DNA from: Planctomycetota bacterium
GTDB lineage: Bacteria; Planctomycetota; Phycisphaerae; WQYP01
Assembly (NCBI GenBank): GCA_021798635.1
Contig: JAJZGH010000028.1
Coordinates: forward strand, 1-26,415
Direction of reading: 5' to 3'
Length of the DNA: 26,415 bases
The notes beneath the pieces are model-generated. The model had not been told where the DNA came from, made no database searches, and saw nothing but the letters and a program-made list of their open reading frames with translations. Below are positions 11,234-18,802 of this stretch, one piece after another (position 1 is the first letter of the stretch; every line of letters starts with the position of its first letter). The position numbers and the translations under genes are program-made.

Positions 11234-14221
11234 ATGCTCACGACGGACAAGCCATGCACGCAGGTGAAAGATTCGCCCGAGGCGGACGCATTTGCCATGG
11301 TGGTCCAAGATCATATTGGGTGGGTATATTCCTGTGCTCGGCGACAACTGGGAGATGCGAGCTTGGCCGACGATGCGGTCCAGGCGGTTTTCATGGCCCT
11401 TTGGCAAAAGCGCAAACACCTGGCTACGGATGCCAAACCAATAGGCGGGTGGTTGCTGCGAGCCACCCGCTACGCCTGCAACGATTTACGAAAAATCAAC
11501 CGCAGACGGGACCATCATGAGCGAAAGGCGGCGGCCATGCGAAGTGAAGAAACGCGATCCTCCGATGAAGCGACGGAATCTAAAACCGAGCAACTCTTGG
11601 CCCTGGACGCTGCCATGCAGAAACTTTCCACCGCCGAGCGTGACATTCTGGTAGCGCGATTCTTCCAAAGTCACACCGCCCGTGAAGTATCAGAGCACTG
11701 GCAAATATCCGAAGCGGCGGCAGAAAAGCGCACCAGCCGGGCGGTAGAGAAATTACGCCAGATCATGGCCCGCAAAAAGTTCTCCATGGACAACCTGGCG
11801 ATAGCCAGCCTGCTGACCAGCAGTGCCGGAACCGCACCCAGCGGACTGTTAGGAACAGTGTTACAAGGCATCACAGGCAACGCCCCCATCAGCTTGACCG
11901 CAGTTCATGCCGCTCGCAGCATCGCCTTCCACACCGCCCACGTCCCGGCCATCGCCACCGCGGCAGTTGTGGCATTCGCCGTTGGCGTTGCAGCCATCGT
12001 GCCAGTGGCACTGACAGCCCAGCACGGATCGAAAAAAATATCTCCCGCAGTAACGATCTCCGCACCGCAAGCCGTGGCTGCTAACTCCCCTGTCGCGGGA
12101 AAAGGCATATTGACCTGCGTGGCGTATGAGATGCTGGTGCAAAAAGATTTTGCATGGGCGATTAAAACCGGCGGTAAGTTAATATCCGGCAAACCGGGGG
12201 GCGTACAGGCTTACGATATTTCCGCACGGGTGGTACGGGCGCTGGCGCGGGCACAATCGACTGGAGGACGAATTGTCTTGGGTTCACGCCTGAACTGGCT
12301 TTCAAGGCCGCTGCCGATTCAATTAGGCAGAAGCAATTATGCCCCGGCACCAGCATACCAGACGCCAGTCGGCTTTAACCTGCGCCACACGTTGCTAAGA
12401 AAAAAGGTGCTGGCACAAATATTTATGCAAACGGACCTTCAATGGCATGAGCGAACCTATCGCAATGCCCTGCACCTTGGCGTCAAATTCACTCGCAGGT
12501 CCAACATTGTCTACTCGTACAACGTTCCGATTGCCGGCGCCAGCCTGCCCTATGTTTTCATGGGCAACCTGAGCATCCAGCCAGGCCGTGCGGTCGTGCT
12601 GGTGCGGCGCGTAATGAACTTTCAGGGGACGCGATGGTACAGTGCGGTCGTGTTTGATGTGCACCGGTATCCGTACCGCCTGCTGCCGGAGATATATAGC
12701 CTCACCAATGTTGTGCGCTATATTAAACAGGGGCCGTCGGGGATTAAGCTGATCGCCGCAGTTGCCGCCGCATGGGGCCGCTACAGAGCGACCCATCCGG
12801 CGAGGGTGCCGTCTGGGGGTGCGAGATGGACAAAGTACCTTCCGGACGGCGCGACAGCGAGCCTTCAAAAGATATCCACTGGCGCATGGCCGCTGTGTAC
12901 GTGGAGCCCGGTTGGGGAACCTTCTGGCGAGGCCGACACATTTTGGCTTGGCCATCCGATCGATGGCGTGGGCGCAGGTCATGTATCCGTCCTGTTCAGA
13001 CTGGAACTTCCAGCCGACGAAGTGGGGGTCGCCCCCGGCGTTCACGGCAGACCGAAGAACATGTTCACGTACGACTGGGCTGGCGGCCACGCGCAGGCAA
13101 ATACCAGTTGGGTTGGGCTGGATTCGGGACCTTGGAAAATTATTGGAACCGCCAAGCCTACGCTCGACCCTAATCGGAAGTGGTTTTTTACCTACCGGGG
13201 ATATCAATTTGATGCCTATGCGATCAGCATCCAGTCCGCCAACCCGGCTGATCATATGCCAGGCCAAATCTGTGTTGATATTTTCGTTTCCCGGCGCAGA
13301 ACACGCAATTTGGCTGATCTGGCCATCGCGGTGGGAGCGGTAAACCAGCGTGGCCAATTGGTGTCTCCGCATCCCGGACGGGTGGCCTATTATTGGGGAT
13401 TTTCACGGTTTCAGACATCCCGCGCCGAGGCCACCAACGAATACGCGGACGGCGAAACTATCGCAATTTCCCCAGAGAATGTAAAACGTTACGTCTGGAT
13501 CACCCGGCCGCGGCATTGGGTCACGTTCCACGGTTTTGCGTTGCAGCCTTCACCCTTGCCCAGCACCGTTTATGCCTTGGAACAACGGCAGAGTCCCATT
13601 ATGAAAAAGGCCGTGGGCACCGCAAAGCCGGTCAGAACGATCGCGGCGAACCAGAGAACGCCCGCCGGACTTATGGTGCTGTTGGGCCATACGATGCGCA
13701 GCGGAAATCCCGCAGATTTTCAAGACTTGGCCTACGCGCCAACCCCCGCGGAGCGGCATTTGCTGGTGACCGCATCTAAGCGTACGGCTGCCCAAAATGC
13801 GTACGGTCTGTGGGCGGCGGCCAGAAAGCGATTTGGCATTGCCCAGATGCGCAGGGCCGGCCTGGGCAATTTCATCAGGAAACCCTTTACTCCCGCTTTT
13901 CCGGAGCATTGGAAAATCAAGGGCGCTTACGCAACACCGATAATGCCTCTGCGTGCCGGCGCAAGTTGGCCGGCAAAGGGCCAGCCGCTTCATGCGTTGA
14001 TAAGGAAAAACGGGCAGTGGTATCTGGACCTCGATATAACCAATGCACAACTGATCAGTTTGGAAAAAATAATGGCCCGCGGCCAAGCACACGTTGCACC
14101 CCGGAGACAAGCCTACCGCGCCGTCATGCCGCAACTGCAAGCGGGAAAAATCAAGGATGCCTACGCCCTGCGCGACGCCCTTAACGCCGCTCTGAAACAC
14201 TTCGCCAAGCCACCCCAATAA
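11234..14221 (+). CDS. ECF sigma factor fused to a membrane anchor and large C-terminal region
   Basis: 995 residues from the ATG at 11234, with GGAGG 11 nt upstream (11219-11223); a GTG at 11126 would add 36 unlike residues. Sigma region 2 is at ~22-94: VQDHIGWVYSCARRQLGD, LADDAVQAVFMALWQKR, IGGWLLRATRYACNDLRKINRRR. Region 4 is at ~121-178: LDAAMQKLSTAERDILVARFF, then an HTH AREVSEHWQISEAAAEKRTSRAVEKLR. A single hydrophobic segment at ~237-260 (AIATAAVVAFAVGVAAIVPVA) should anchor the protein, with ~730 residues beyond it, presumably outside the cytoplasm. I recognise no named domain there. The last ~150 residues have the 'GNPADFQDLAYAPTPAERHLL' and 'PLHALIRKNGQWYLDLD' pattern that I recall as common at the C-termini of planctomycete sigma factors. 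How the anchored sigma domain is released is not visible; no anti-sigma gene is adjacent. Confidence 0.85.
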   Translation: MLTTDKPCTQVKDSPEADAFAMVVQDHIGWVYSCARRQLGDASLADDAVQAVFMALWQKRKHLATDAKPIGGWLLRATRYACNDLRKINRRRDHHERKAAAMRSEETRSSDEATESKTEQLLALDAAMQKLSTAERDILVARFFQSHTAREVSEHWQISEAAAEKRTSRAVEKLRQIMARKKFSMDNLAIASLLTSSAGTAPSGLLGTVLQGITGNAPISLTAVHAARSIAFHTAHVPAIATAAVVAFAVGVAAIVPVALTAQHGSKKISPAVTISAPQAVAANSPVAGKGILTCVAYEMLVQKDFAWAIKTGGKLISGKPGGVQAYDISARVVRALARAQSTGGRIVLGSRLNWLSRPLPIQLGRSNYAPAPAYQTPVGFNLRHTLLRKKVLAQIFMQTDLQWHERTYRNALHLGVKFTRRSNIVYSYNVPIAGASLPYVFMGNLSIQPGRAVVLVRRVMNFQGTRWYSAVVFDVHRYPYRLLPEIYSLTNVVRYIKQGPSGIKLIAAVAAAWGRYRATHPARVPSGGARWTKYLPDGATASLQKISTGAWPLCTWSPVGEPSGEADTFWLGHPIDGVGAGHVSVLFRLELPADEVGVAPGVHGRPKNMFTYDWAGGHAQANTSWVGLDSGPWKIIGTAKPTLDPNRKWFFTYRGYQFDAYAISIQSANPADHMPGQICVDIFVSRRRTRNLADLAIAVGAVNQRGQLVSPHPGRVAYYWGFSRFQTSRAEATNEYADGETIAISPENVKRYVWITRPRHWVTFHGFALQPSPLPSTVYALEQRQSPIMKKAVGTAKPVRTIAANQRTPAGLMVLLGHTMRSGNPADFQDLAYAPTPAERHLLVTASKRTAAQNAYGLWAAARKRFGIAQMRRAGLGNFIRKPFTPAFPEHWKIKGAYATPIMPLRAGASWPAKGQPLHALIRKNGQWYLDLDITNAQLISLEKIMARGQAHVAPRRQAYRAVMPQLQAGKIKDAYALRDALNAALKHFAKPPQ

Positions 14222-14263
14222 TCCCACCTCACCCCGCGAAGCCACCGAACCAATCCCCCCTCC

Positions 14264-14290
14264 TATCCGCGTTATCCGCGTAATCCGCGG
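14264..14290. repeat. three tandem 9-mers
   Basis: TATCCGCGT, TATCCGCGT and AATCCGCGG follow one another directly. The third copy has changed at both ends. The array is too short and without spacers to be a CRISPR; a slippage product or short intergenic repeat is likely. Confidence 0.85.
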
Positions 14291-14311
14291 TTACCTCCCG
14301 TCGTGATCACA

Positions 14312-14336
14312 CGAAAAGGTGTCAGGTACCTTTTCG
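14312..14336 (+). terminator. hairpin: possible terminator of the sigma gene or REP-type palindrome
   Basis: Perfect 9-bp arms CGAAAAGGT and ACCTTTTCG with a 7-nt loop GTCAGGT, followed by GTGGGATTTCTTTT. The T-rich tail is interrupted, so termination is plausible but not certain. The core AAAAGGTGTCAGGTACC resembles palindromes I recall as dispersed repeats near REP-associated (Y1) transposases in some genomes; this is memory, not checked. Confidence 0.5.
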
Positions 14337-14354
14337 GTGGGATTTCTTTTGCGT

Positions 14355-14383
14355 TTGACACCCCACTAGACTAGTGTTATAGT
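14355..14383 (+). promoter_or_regulatory. sigma-70 type promoter of the GntR-ABC operon
   Basis: TTGACA at 14355-14360, a 17-bp spacer, and TATAGT at 14378-14383: all six -35 bases and five of six -10 bases match consensus at optimum spacing. This is by far the best promoter in the window. It lies 72 bp before the GntR start and is overlapped by two palindromes, so strong repression is expected. Confidence 0.8.
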
Positions 14384-14389
14384 ACTATA
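14365..14389. promoter_or_regulatory. probable GntR operator: two palindromes across the promoter
   Basis: ACTAG-A-CTAGT (14365-14375) lies in the spacer, and TATAGTACTATA (14378-14389), a perfect 12-bp palindrome, covers the -10 box and the start-site region. YtrA-type regulators bind as dimers at such sites and repress their own operon, so the adjacent regulator is the obvious ligand; which palindrome is bound is not shown. Confidence 0.6.
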
Positions 14390-14454
14390 GTCAGTATGAG
14401 CTTGTCCGCGTAATAGCGGGGCGATTATGCGGACAGGCTCCAGGAGTGTCATCC

Positions 14455-14868
14455 ATGCGGCTTCGAATTGAGCCTTCATCAGGCGTGCCCATCAGTCGGC
14501 AGATCGCGGATCAAATCCGCTCGCAATGCGCAGCGCGTGCCTTAAAACCCGGAGATCGCGTGCCCAGCGTGCGGGAACTGGCCCGCGAACTGGCCGTGAA
14601 TCAGAACACTGTTCTGCATGTCTATGAACGCCTGACGGCCGAGGGCTGGTTGGAAACCCGCCAGGGCAGCGGGACCTTCGTCAAGGTCAATCCCGGCGCG
14701 CGGGCGCATAAAAACGCTCAGACCCAATCCCTGCTGGCACAGCTGCGCCAAGCGGTTCAACAGGCCCGGTTGCTGGGAATCACTTCAGAAGAATTACATG
14801 AGATGCTTTCCGCATCCATGAACTTGGAAACTGAATCGGATACTCAAGTTGAAAGGAGAACCTTATGA
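14455..14868 (+). CDS. GntR-family (YtrA subfamily) transcriptional regulator
   Basis: 137 residues from the ATG at 14455; AGGAG (14442-14446) lies 8 nt upstream, so this start is better than the GTG at 14446, which overlaps that site. Residues 1-78 form the GntR winged helix: VPISRQIADQIRSQCAARALKPGDRVPSVRELARELAVNQNTVLHVYERLTAEGWLETRQGSGTFV condenses to the family core (PSVRELA, NxNTVxxxYxxL, GxGTFV). The tail is only ~57 residues and helical, with no sugar or acid ligand domain, as in YtrA-type regulators that control adjacent ABC transporters and often respond to envelope stress or antibiotics. The stop overlaps the ATPase start as ATGA. The promoter upstream carries palindromes suited to autorepression. 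Confidence 0.9.
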   Translation: MRLRIEPSSGVPISRQIADQIRSQCAARALKPGDRVPSVRELARELAVNQNTVLHVYERLTAEGWLETRQGSGTFVKVNPGARAHKNAQTQSLLAQLRQAVQQARLLGITSEELHEMLSASMNLETESDTQVERRTL

Positions 14869-15587
14869 CCCCCGCGATCAGTATTACCAATCTGACCAAA
14901 AGCTTTGGCTCCAAGTCGGCACTGCGAGGAGTGAATCTGGAAATCCCGGCAGGTGCTACCGTGGGATTGCTGGGAGCCAACGGAGCCGGCAAAACCACGC
15001 TGATAAAATGCGCGTTAGGGTTGCTGCGGCCCACGTCCGGGCAGTGTGCGTTGCTAGGCGAATCCGCATGGTCACTTTCCGCCGGGGCCAAGGCTCGTCT
15101 GGGCTATGTGCCGCAGGTGATAAGCTTATATCCGTGGATGCGTGTGCGGGAATTGCTTCAATATACCGCGTCATTTTATGCGACATGGAATGCCCAACTC
15201 ACCGATCGGCTGGTACAGGAATGGGATATTCCCCTGGACGACCGGGTGCGGGGATTATCGGTGGGACAGAAACAGAAATTGGCAATTCTTACCGCCGTGG
15301 CATATCAACCAGATCTGCTGATCCTGGATGAACCCGCGGCCAGCCTGGATCCGCAGGCCCGCCGGCAATTTCTGCAACTGCTGGTGGAACTCACTGAACC
15401 GCAACAGCGCACGGTCTTATTTTCCACGCATATTATGTCCGATCTGGAACGCGTTGCGGATTATGTGGCAATAATGCAGAAAGGCCAAATCATTTACTTC
15501 GGTTCACTGGAAGACCTCAAGGATCGCACCCACTTGAGTCTGGAAGACGCCTTCCTGCAAATGCAACAGGGGGTGGCCAATGGCTAA
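14865..15587 (+). CDS. ABC transporter ATP-binding protein
   Basis: 240 residues, ATG at 14865, with AAGGAG about 9 nt upstream. All ATPase motifs are present: Walker A GANGAGKTT (37-45), Q-loop YVPQ (81-84), signature LSVGQKQKLA (131-140; LSxGQ form rather than LSGGQ), Walker B LLILDEPAASLDP (151-163), H-loop STH (187-189). The C-terminus (LSLEDAFLQM) is the short extension usual in CcmA/YtrB/BcrA-like drug or lantibiotic-resistance ATPases. It should energise the permease encoded next, whose start overlaps its stop by 8 bp. Together with the YtrA-type regulator this resembles the ytrAB-type module. Confidence 0.92.
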   Translation: MTPAISITNLTKSFGSKSALRGVNLEIPAGATVGLLGANGAGKTTLIKCALGLLRPTSGQCALLGESAWSLSAGAKARLGYVPQVISLYPWMRVRELLQYTASFYATWNAQLTDRLVQEWDIPLDDRVRGLSVGQKQKLAILTAVAYQPDLLILDEPAASLDPQARRQFLQLLVELTEPQQRTVLFSTHIMSDLERVADYVAIMQKGQIIYFGSLEDLKDRTHLSLEDAFLQMQQGVANG

Positions 15588-16905
15588 TCGCTATACCGAA
15601 GTTTTGATGACATACGTGCGCCGTCCATTTTCGTCGTGGCAGGCGGCAGTGGTGTCGCTGGGAGGTGCTCTTTGGGTCGGTCTATCATGTCTGCCGGGCC
15701 ACTCACAGCTGTTCTCGTGGTTGTTTGGGGAGTGCTTTATTGGCGGTTCACTTTGGAGCCAGTTCAGGGAGCAGATGGCCACGTGGCGGCGCTTGGTCGC
15801 CCCGAAATATACTGCCCCGCAGATTTTGGTGTTTGGGCTTCTCGCTCTGGCTGTTGTTTTCACTATGCCGTTGCCAGCCACCATCTTACAGAACCGGCCT
15901 TACCTTGCTCCCCTATCAGTATCAATATTAATGTTCGGCTCCATCGGCATCGCTGTTGCGATGCCGAGCATTATTTTATTGGCTGCGGGCGCGGTCGCAT
16001 TTTTCCTATTTTCCTTGAACCAGTTTGGCATCCAGCAGGCGTTGATTGCTACCCTATCCGGTGAGTACCACATCCTCACATGGTGGCTTTTGGTGTTCGG
16101 CACTGTGTTCACAGTCTCGGCGGTCACCCGAGTGGCTTACCTGGCGGAAGGGGGTCTAGGGTATGCAGCACCGCTTGAATTCACGGCCATGAGTAGATGG
16201 TTACGCAGGCACCGACGCACTACGGCCTCCGAGTCTCCGCCTTCTCAGAGCGACGCATCGCTGTCCTATAGCGCGGCTGCAATGCCCGGCCGAATACGAT
16301 GGCGCAGGACCCGGTTCTTTCGACTCGGAATGTCGCTGTCAATGCTCCCTTTCCTTCTGATACCCGTTTGCGTTATCGGCCTTACGCAGCACCCAAGCCA
16401 GCTTGATGTCGTTGTGGGGTCCCAATACATGCTGCCATTTTTGGCATTATTCCCGGCAATATCCCTTGCGGGGCGATGTATCGCAAATTTCCGCTTTCTT
16501 GCAACGGAGTCATTGCGCCCGGCAACGCGGAGCGCGTTTATCAAGGGATTCGCCGCAAGCTTTTTCCTCAACGGGTTTAAGGCCTTCGTGGTCTCCTCGA
16601 CCATATTTCTGGTTGCAGTCTACCTCGCTGGCGGTGGCCTTGTTGGCGCGCTGCTATTGGTTCCATTTATCATTTCCATCATGTTGGCACAGCCACTGAT
16701 TCTCGCGTTGGTTTGGTGGCTTGCGCAATACCGAAGCGCGGCTACGTTGGTAGTAGCCCTGAGCATGCCGATGGGGATCGGCCCAGTTTTGTTCCCGGAC
16801 GCCAATTATTGGGGCTTCCTGGCCGGAGGTGCGGTTTGCATGTTTCTGAGCTTGATTCTAATTCCTTTCGTTTATCGGCGATGGATGAAAATGGAGATGG
16901 GGTGA
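15580..16905 (+). CDS. polytopic membrane protein, ABC permease partner
   Basis: 441 residues, ATG at 15580 within the end of the ATPase gene (ATGGCTAA overlap); a G-rich GGGGG sits 7 nt upstream. About ten hydrophobic segments are visible, among them residues ~18-40, 80-103, 107-150, 160-185, then a hydrophilic, Arg/Ser-rich loop at ~200-245, and further segments at ~247-270, 285-303, 325-400 and 410-435. No family motif is recognised, but position and overlap with the ATPase mark it as the membrane part of that ABC system. The loop (RRHRRTTASESPPSQSD) could be a cytoplasmic linker between two five-helix halves. The substrate is unknown; drug, peptide or lipid export fits the regulator type. 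Confidence 0.75.
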   Translation: MANRYTEVLMTYVRRPFSSWQAAVVSLGGALWVGLSCLPGHSQLFSWLFGECFIGGSLWSQFREQMATWRRLVAPKYTAPQILVFGLLALAVVFTMPLPATILQNRPYLAPLSVSILMFGSIGIAVAMPSIILLAAGAVAFFLFSLNQFGIQQALIATLSGEYHILTWWLLVFGTVFTVSAVTRVAYLAEGGLGYAAPLEFTAMSRWLRRHRRTTASESPPSQSDASLSYSAAAMPGRIRWRRTRFFRLGMSLSMLPFLLIPVCVIGLTQHPSQLDVVVGSQYMLPFLALFPAISLAGRCIANFRFLATESLRPATRSAFIKGFAASFFLNGFKAFVVSSTIFLVAVYLAGGGLVGALLLVPFIISIMLAQPLILALVWWLAQYRSAATLVVALSMPMGIGPVLFPDANYWGFLAGGAVCMFLSLILIPFVYRRWMKMEMG

Positions 16906-16970
16906 CGCAATGTTTCGCCGAGCCGAAAATTTGCAGGGGGTGGCCAATGAGTAATCCCTATCAGCGCTGA
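16906..16970 (+). pseudogene. relic of a second permease start region
   Basis: CAGGGGGTGGCCAATG at 16934-16949 repeats exactly the 16 bases at 15567-15582 that carry the ribosome-binding region and ATG of the permease. Here it is followed by ATG AGT AAT CCC TAT CAG CGC TGA (16947-16970), i.e. MSNPYQR and stop, against MANRYTEV in the intact gene. The similarity ends there. It looks like what remains of a duplicated permease gene after deletion, or a short recombination product. Confidence 0.6.
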
Positions 16971-16974
16971 AGGA

Positions 16975-18495
16975 TTAGTTTTGCGGCCAGTGTTTTGTTT
17001 GCGCATGCGTAAGCACTTCGCGCTGGTTGTATATTTTTTTCAGCAGGCTGGGGCTTTCATAATGCGGGCGTACGCGGCCGACCCAACTGACTTCATAATC
17101 CCAATACACACCAAAGTGAAACGCTCTTTTCGCATTCACCACCCCGCCAAATTCAGCCATGGCAATTAATTTATTGGGAAAGTGCCTGCGGCAATTCTGC
17201 CACAGGTTGCTTAGCGGATCATTCGTGTTGGCGGGGTACTGATCCACGCCGACAATATCAACATATTTATTTCCCGGATACCACGCCGCGGTGCCGGAAG
17301 TGGTATACACCCATATCAAGTTATGCAGATGAAAGTGATGCGTAAAGCGATGATACATGAGCCGCCAAAGCTGCTTAAATGGCCCCGGCCCGTGTGCTCC
17401 CCACCAGAACCAGCCGCCCGATGCTTCATGCAAAGGCCGCCAGAGAATTGGAATGTCGGCGCGATTGAATTTCTCGAGCTGTTTGGCAATGGCATCCATA
17501 TTACTGATCATCAGATGATAGTTTTTACTCTGCGGATGACCCAGCACTTTGGCAAGATTAAACTTGGTGGATTTGGTGTAAAAACCCGACCACCAATGGG
17601 ATTGCACGGTTTTCCCCTGGGCGTTGACATAACTGTGATCAATGAGTTGGGCCGGGGCATTCCAGTGCCATGAGACCGTCAGGATATACCCGTCCCTTGC
17701 GTCTCTGATAAGTTTCTGCACCTCATGATGCGGATTAGCCCCGTGCTCCAGGCGCGTCGGCGAGTAGTCAATGAGATCACCCCCGATAATTGAAGGGGAG
17801 TGGCCCGAGACCTGATGCACATAATTGGCATCCGCCCGCGTGTATACGCCTGTCAACATGCGGCGGCCATATACTTCAACCAGATGGCTCATCAGAGATC
17901 GGGCCTGCGGTGTGGCCTGTGGATCGCTTAGGTGAGCACTTGGCCGCATCGGCGGCGGCGCAGATTGCGCGGGAATAAACGTGATGGAATCGATGCTGAA
18001 ATATCCCCATCCTCGGCCGATGGAAACGACATTTTTGCCCGTCTTAAGTTCCACCAGGCCGACGTCAAAATTAGAAAAATGATTCGGTGCCGTTGGAAAC
18101 ATGCTGGAGTATTGGCTGCCATTGACGGCCAGGGCAAAGCCTTTGGGGCCGGGGGAACTGTAGCGAATGATCGCGTCATAAAGCCCGGATGCGGGAATGT
18201 GAAATGTCACGATCAGCAGATTACCCGGTTTGGTAAACCCCGTCACATAGCCACTGCCCTTAAACCCCGGAATAGTTTTAGCGACGGTCAAGCCCACAAG
18301 CTTCCCATGCTCCGCAAGTTGCGAAATAATCGGCACGCCGGCCTGCACCGGTGATAATATCAGTGTCAGCAGCAGCAACGCCGGTGCAAGGGAAATCCAC
18401 CGCGTTAATTTGCGTCCATAAGCGGGCGCAGGCCCCCGCTTTCGGCAGGTGCGAACCGGGCCATGCACCTTGAGCATACGATGAAATATTTGCAT
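16975..18495 (-). CDS. secreted GH26 beta-mannanase with N-terminal CBM35-like domain
   Basis: 506 residues from the ATG at 18495 (MQIFHRMLK), which has AGGGA about 10 nt upstream; other in-frame ATGs at 18516 and 18612 are possible. The signal is long and twin-basic: KLTRW, then ISLAPALLLLTLILSPVQA with cleavage after QAG or QA. A CBM35-like beta-sandwich follows (GLTVAKTIPGFKGSGYVTGF ... GLYDAIIRYSSPG ... GWGYFSIDSITFIPA), a mannan-binding type. The GH26 barrel has DLIDYSPTR, ILTVSWHWNAP, acid/base WRPLHEASGGWFWWG (E357), VGVDQYP and nucleophile MAEFGGV (E448). It should hydrolyse beta-1,4-mannan or related polymer outside the cell or in the periplasm. It converges with the permease operon. 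No sugar transporter lies beside it. Confidence 0.9.
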   Translation of the reverse strand: MQIFHRMLKVHGPVRTCRKRGPAPAYGRKLTRWISLAPALLLLTLILSPVQAGVPIISQLAEHGKLVGLTVAKTIPGFKGSGYVTGFTKPGNLLIVTFHIPASGLYDAIIRYSSPGPKGFALAVNGSQYSSMFPTAPNHFSNFDVGLVELKTGKNVVSIGRGWGYFSIDSITFIPAQSAPPPMRPSAHLSDPQATPQARSLMSHLVEVYGRRMLTGVYTRADANYVHQVSGHSPSIIGGDLIDYSPTRLEHGANPHHEVQKLIRDARDGYILTVSWHWNAPAQLIDHSYVNAQGKTVQSHWWSGFYTKSTKFNLAKVLGHPQSKNYHLMISNMDAIAKQLEKFNRADIPILWRPLHEASGGWFWWGAHGPGPFKQLWRLMYHRFTHHFHLHNLIWVYTTSGTAAWYPGNKYVDIVGVDQYPANTNDPLSNLWQNCRRHFPNKLIAMAEFGGVVNAKRAFHFGVYWDYEVSWVGRVRPHYESPSLLKKIYNQREVLTHAQTKHWPQN

Positions 18496-18802
18496 GTATC
18501 TTTTCCCTGAACCCATAAAATCGATAACCAATTGCCTGCCTGCCAGACATCCACAAACAATAACGCGCAACATTTGCGCCGCAAGGATGCGGAGCGCAAA
18601 AATATTTATCATGAACGCAAATTAGATTCTTCGCGTTTGGCACCCTTTTGGAGCAGTTTTTTTTATGCGGGGGGCAGGCTATAATTTATTTATGGCCACG
18701 CTCGCGGTGAGCACGCCGGACCCAGCAGGCCGAGAATCGTCTTAGATAGTTCCGGATGTGAGGGGGAGCGAGTGGGGTGGATTTTCCAGGAAGCATCTGA
18801 TC
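18496..18802. promoter_or_regulatory. divergent intergenic region, possible plus-strand promoter
   Basis: About 300 bp between the mannanase and lipoprotein starts. TATAAT at 18680-18685 is a consensus -10 on the plus strand; no -35 match stands 17 bp upstream (the region is a run of T). It would drive the lipoprotein-AsmA operon. No clear minus-strand promoter for the mannanase, and no small gene, is seen. Confidence 0.4.

Larger units (their letters stand above)
14222..14354. other. intergenic stretch between the sigma-factor and GntR genes
   Basis: Contains three tandem 9-mers (14264-14290) and a hairpin-forming inverted repeat (14312-14336), annotated separately. No coding sequence or RNA gene is seen. 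Confidence 0.7.

Noticed and set aside
12395..13372. 325-codon open frame on the minus strand inside the sigma-factor gene
   Set aside because: Antisense shadow of a continuous plus-strand gene; composition is Arg/Pro/His-rich without any domain, and no Shine-Dalgarno sequence fits.
14264..14290. CRISPR-like short repeats
   Set aside because: Nine-base units directly adjacent, no spacers, no cas genes.
18637..18653. Possible sigma-54 promoter (TTGGCAC at 18637-18643)
   Set aside because: The -24 half fits, but the -12 half reads GGA where the near-invariant GC is needed.
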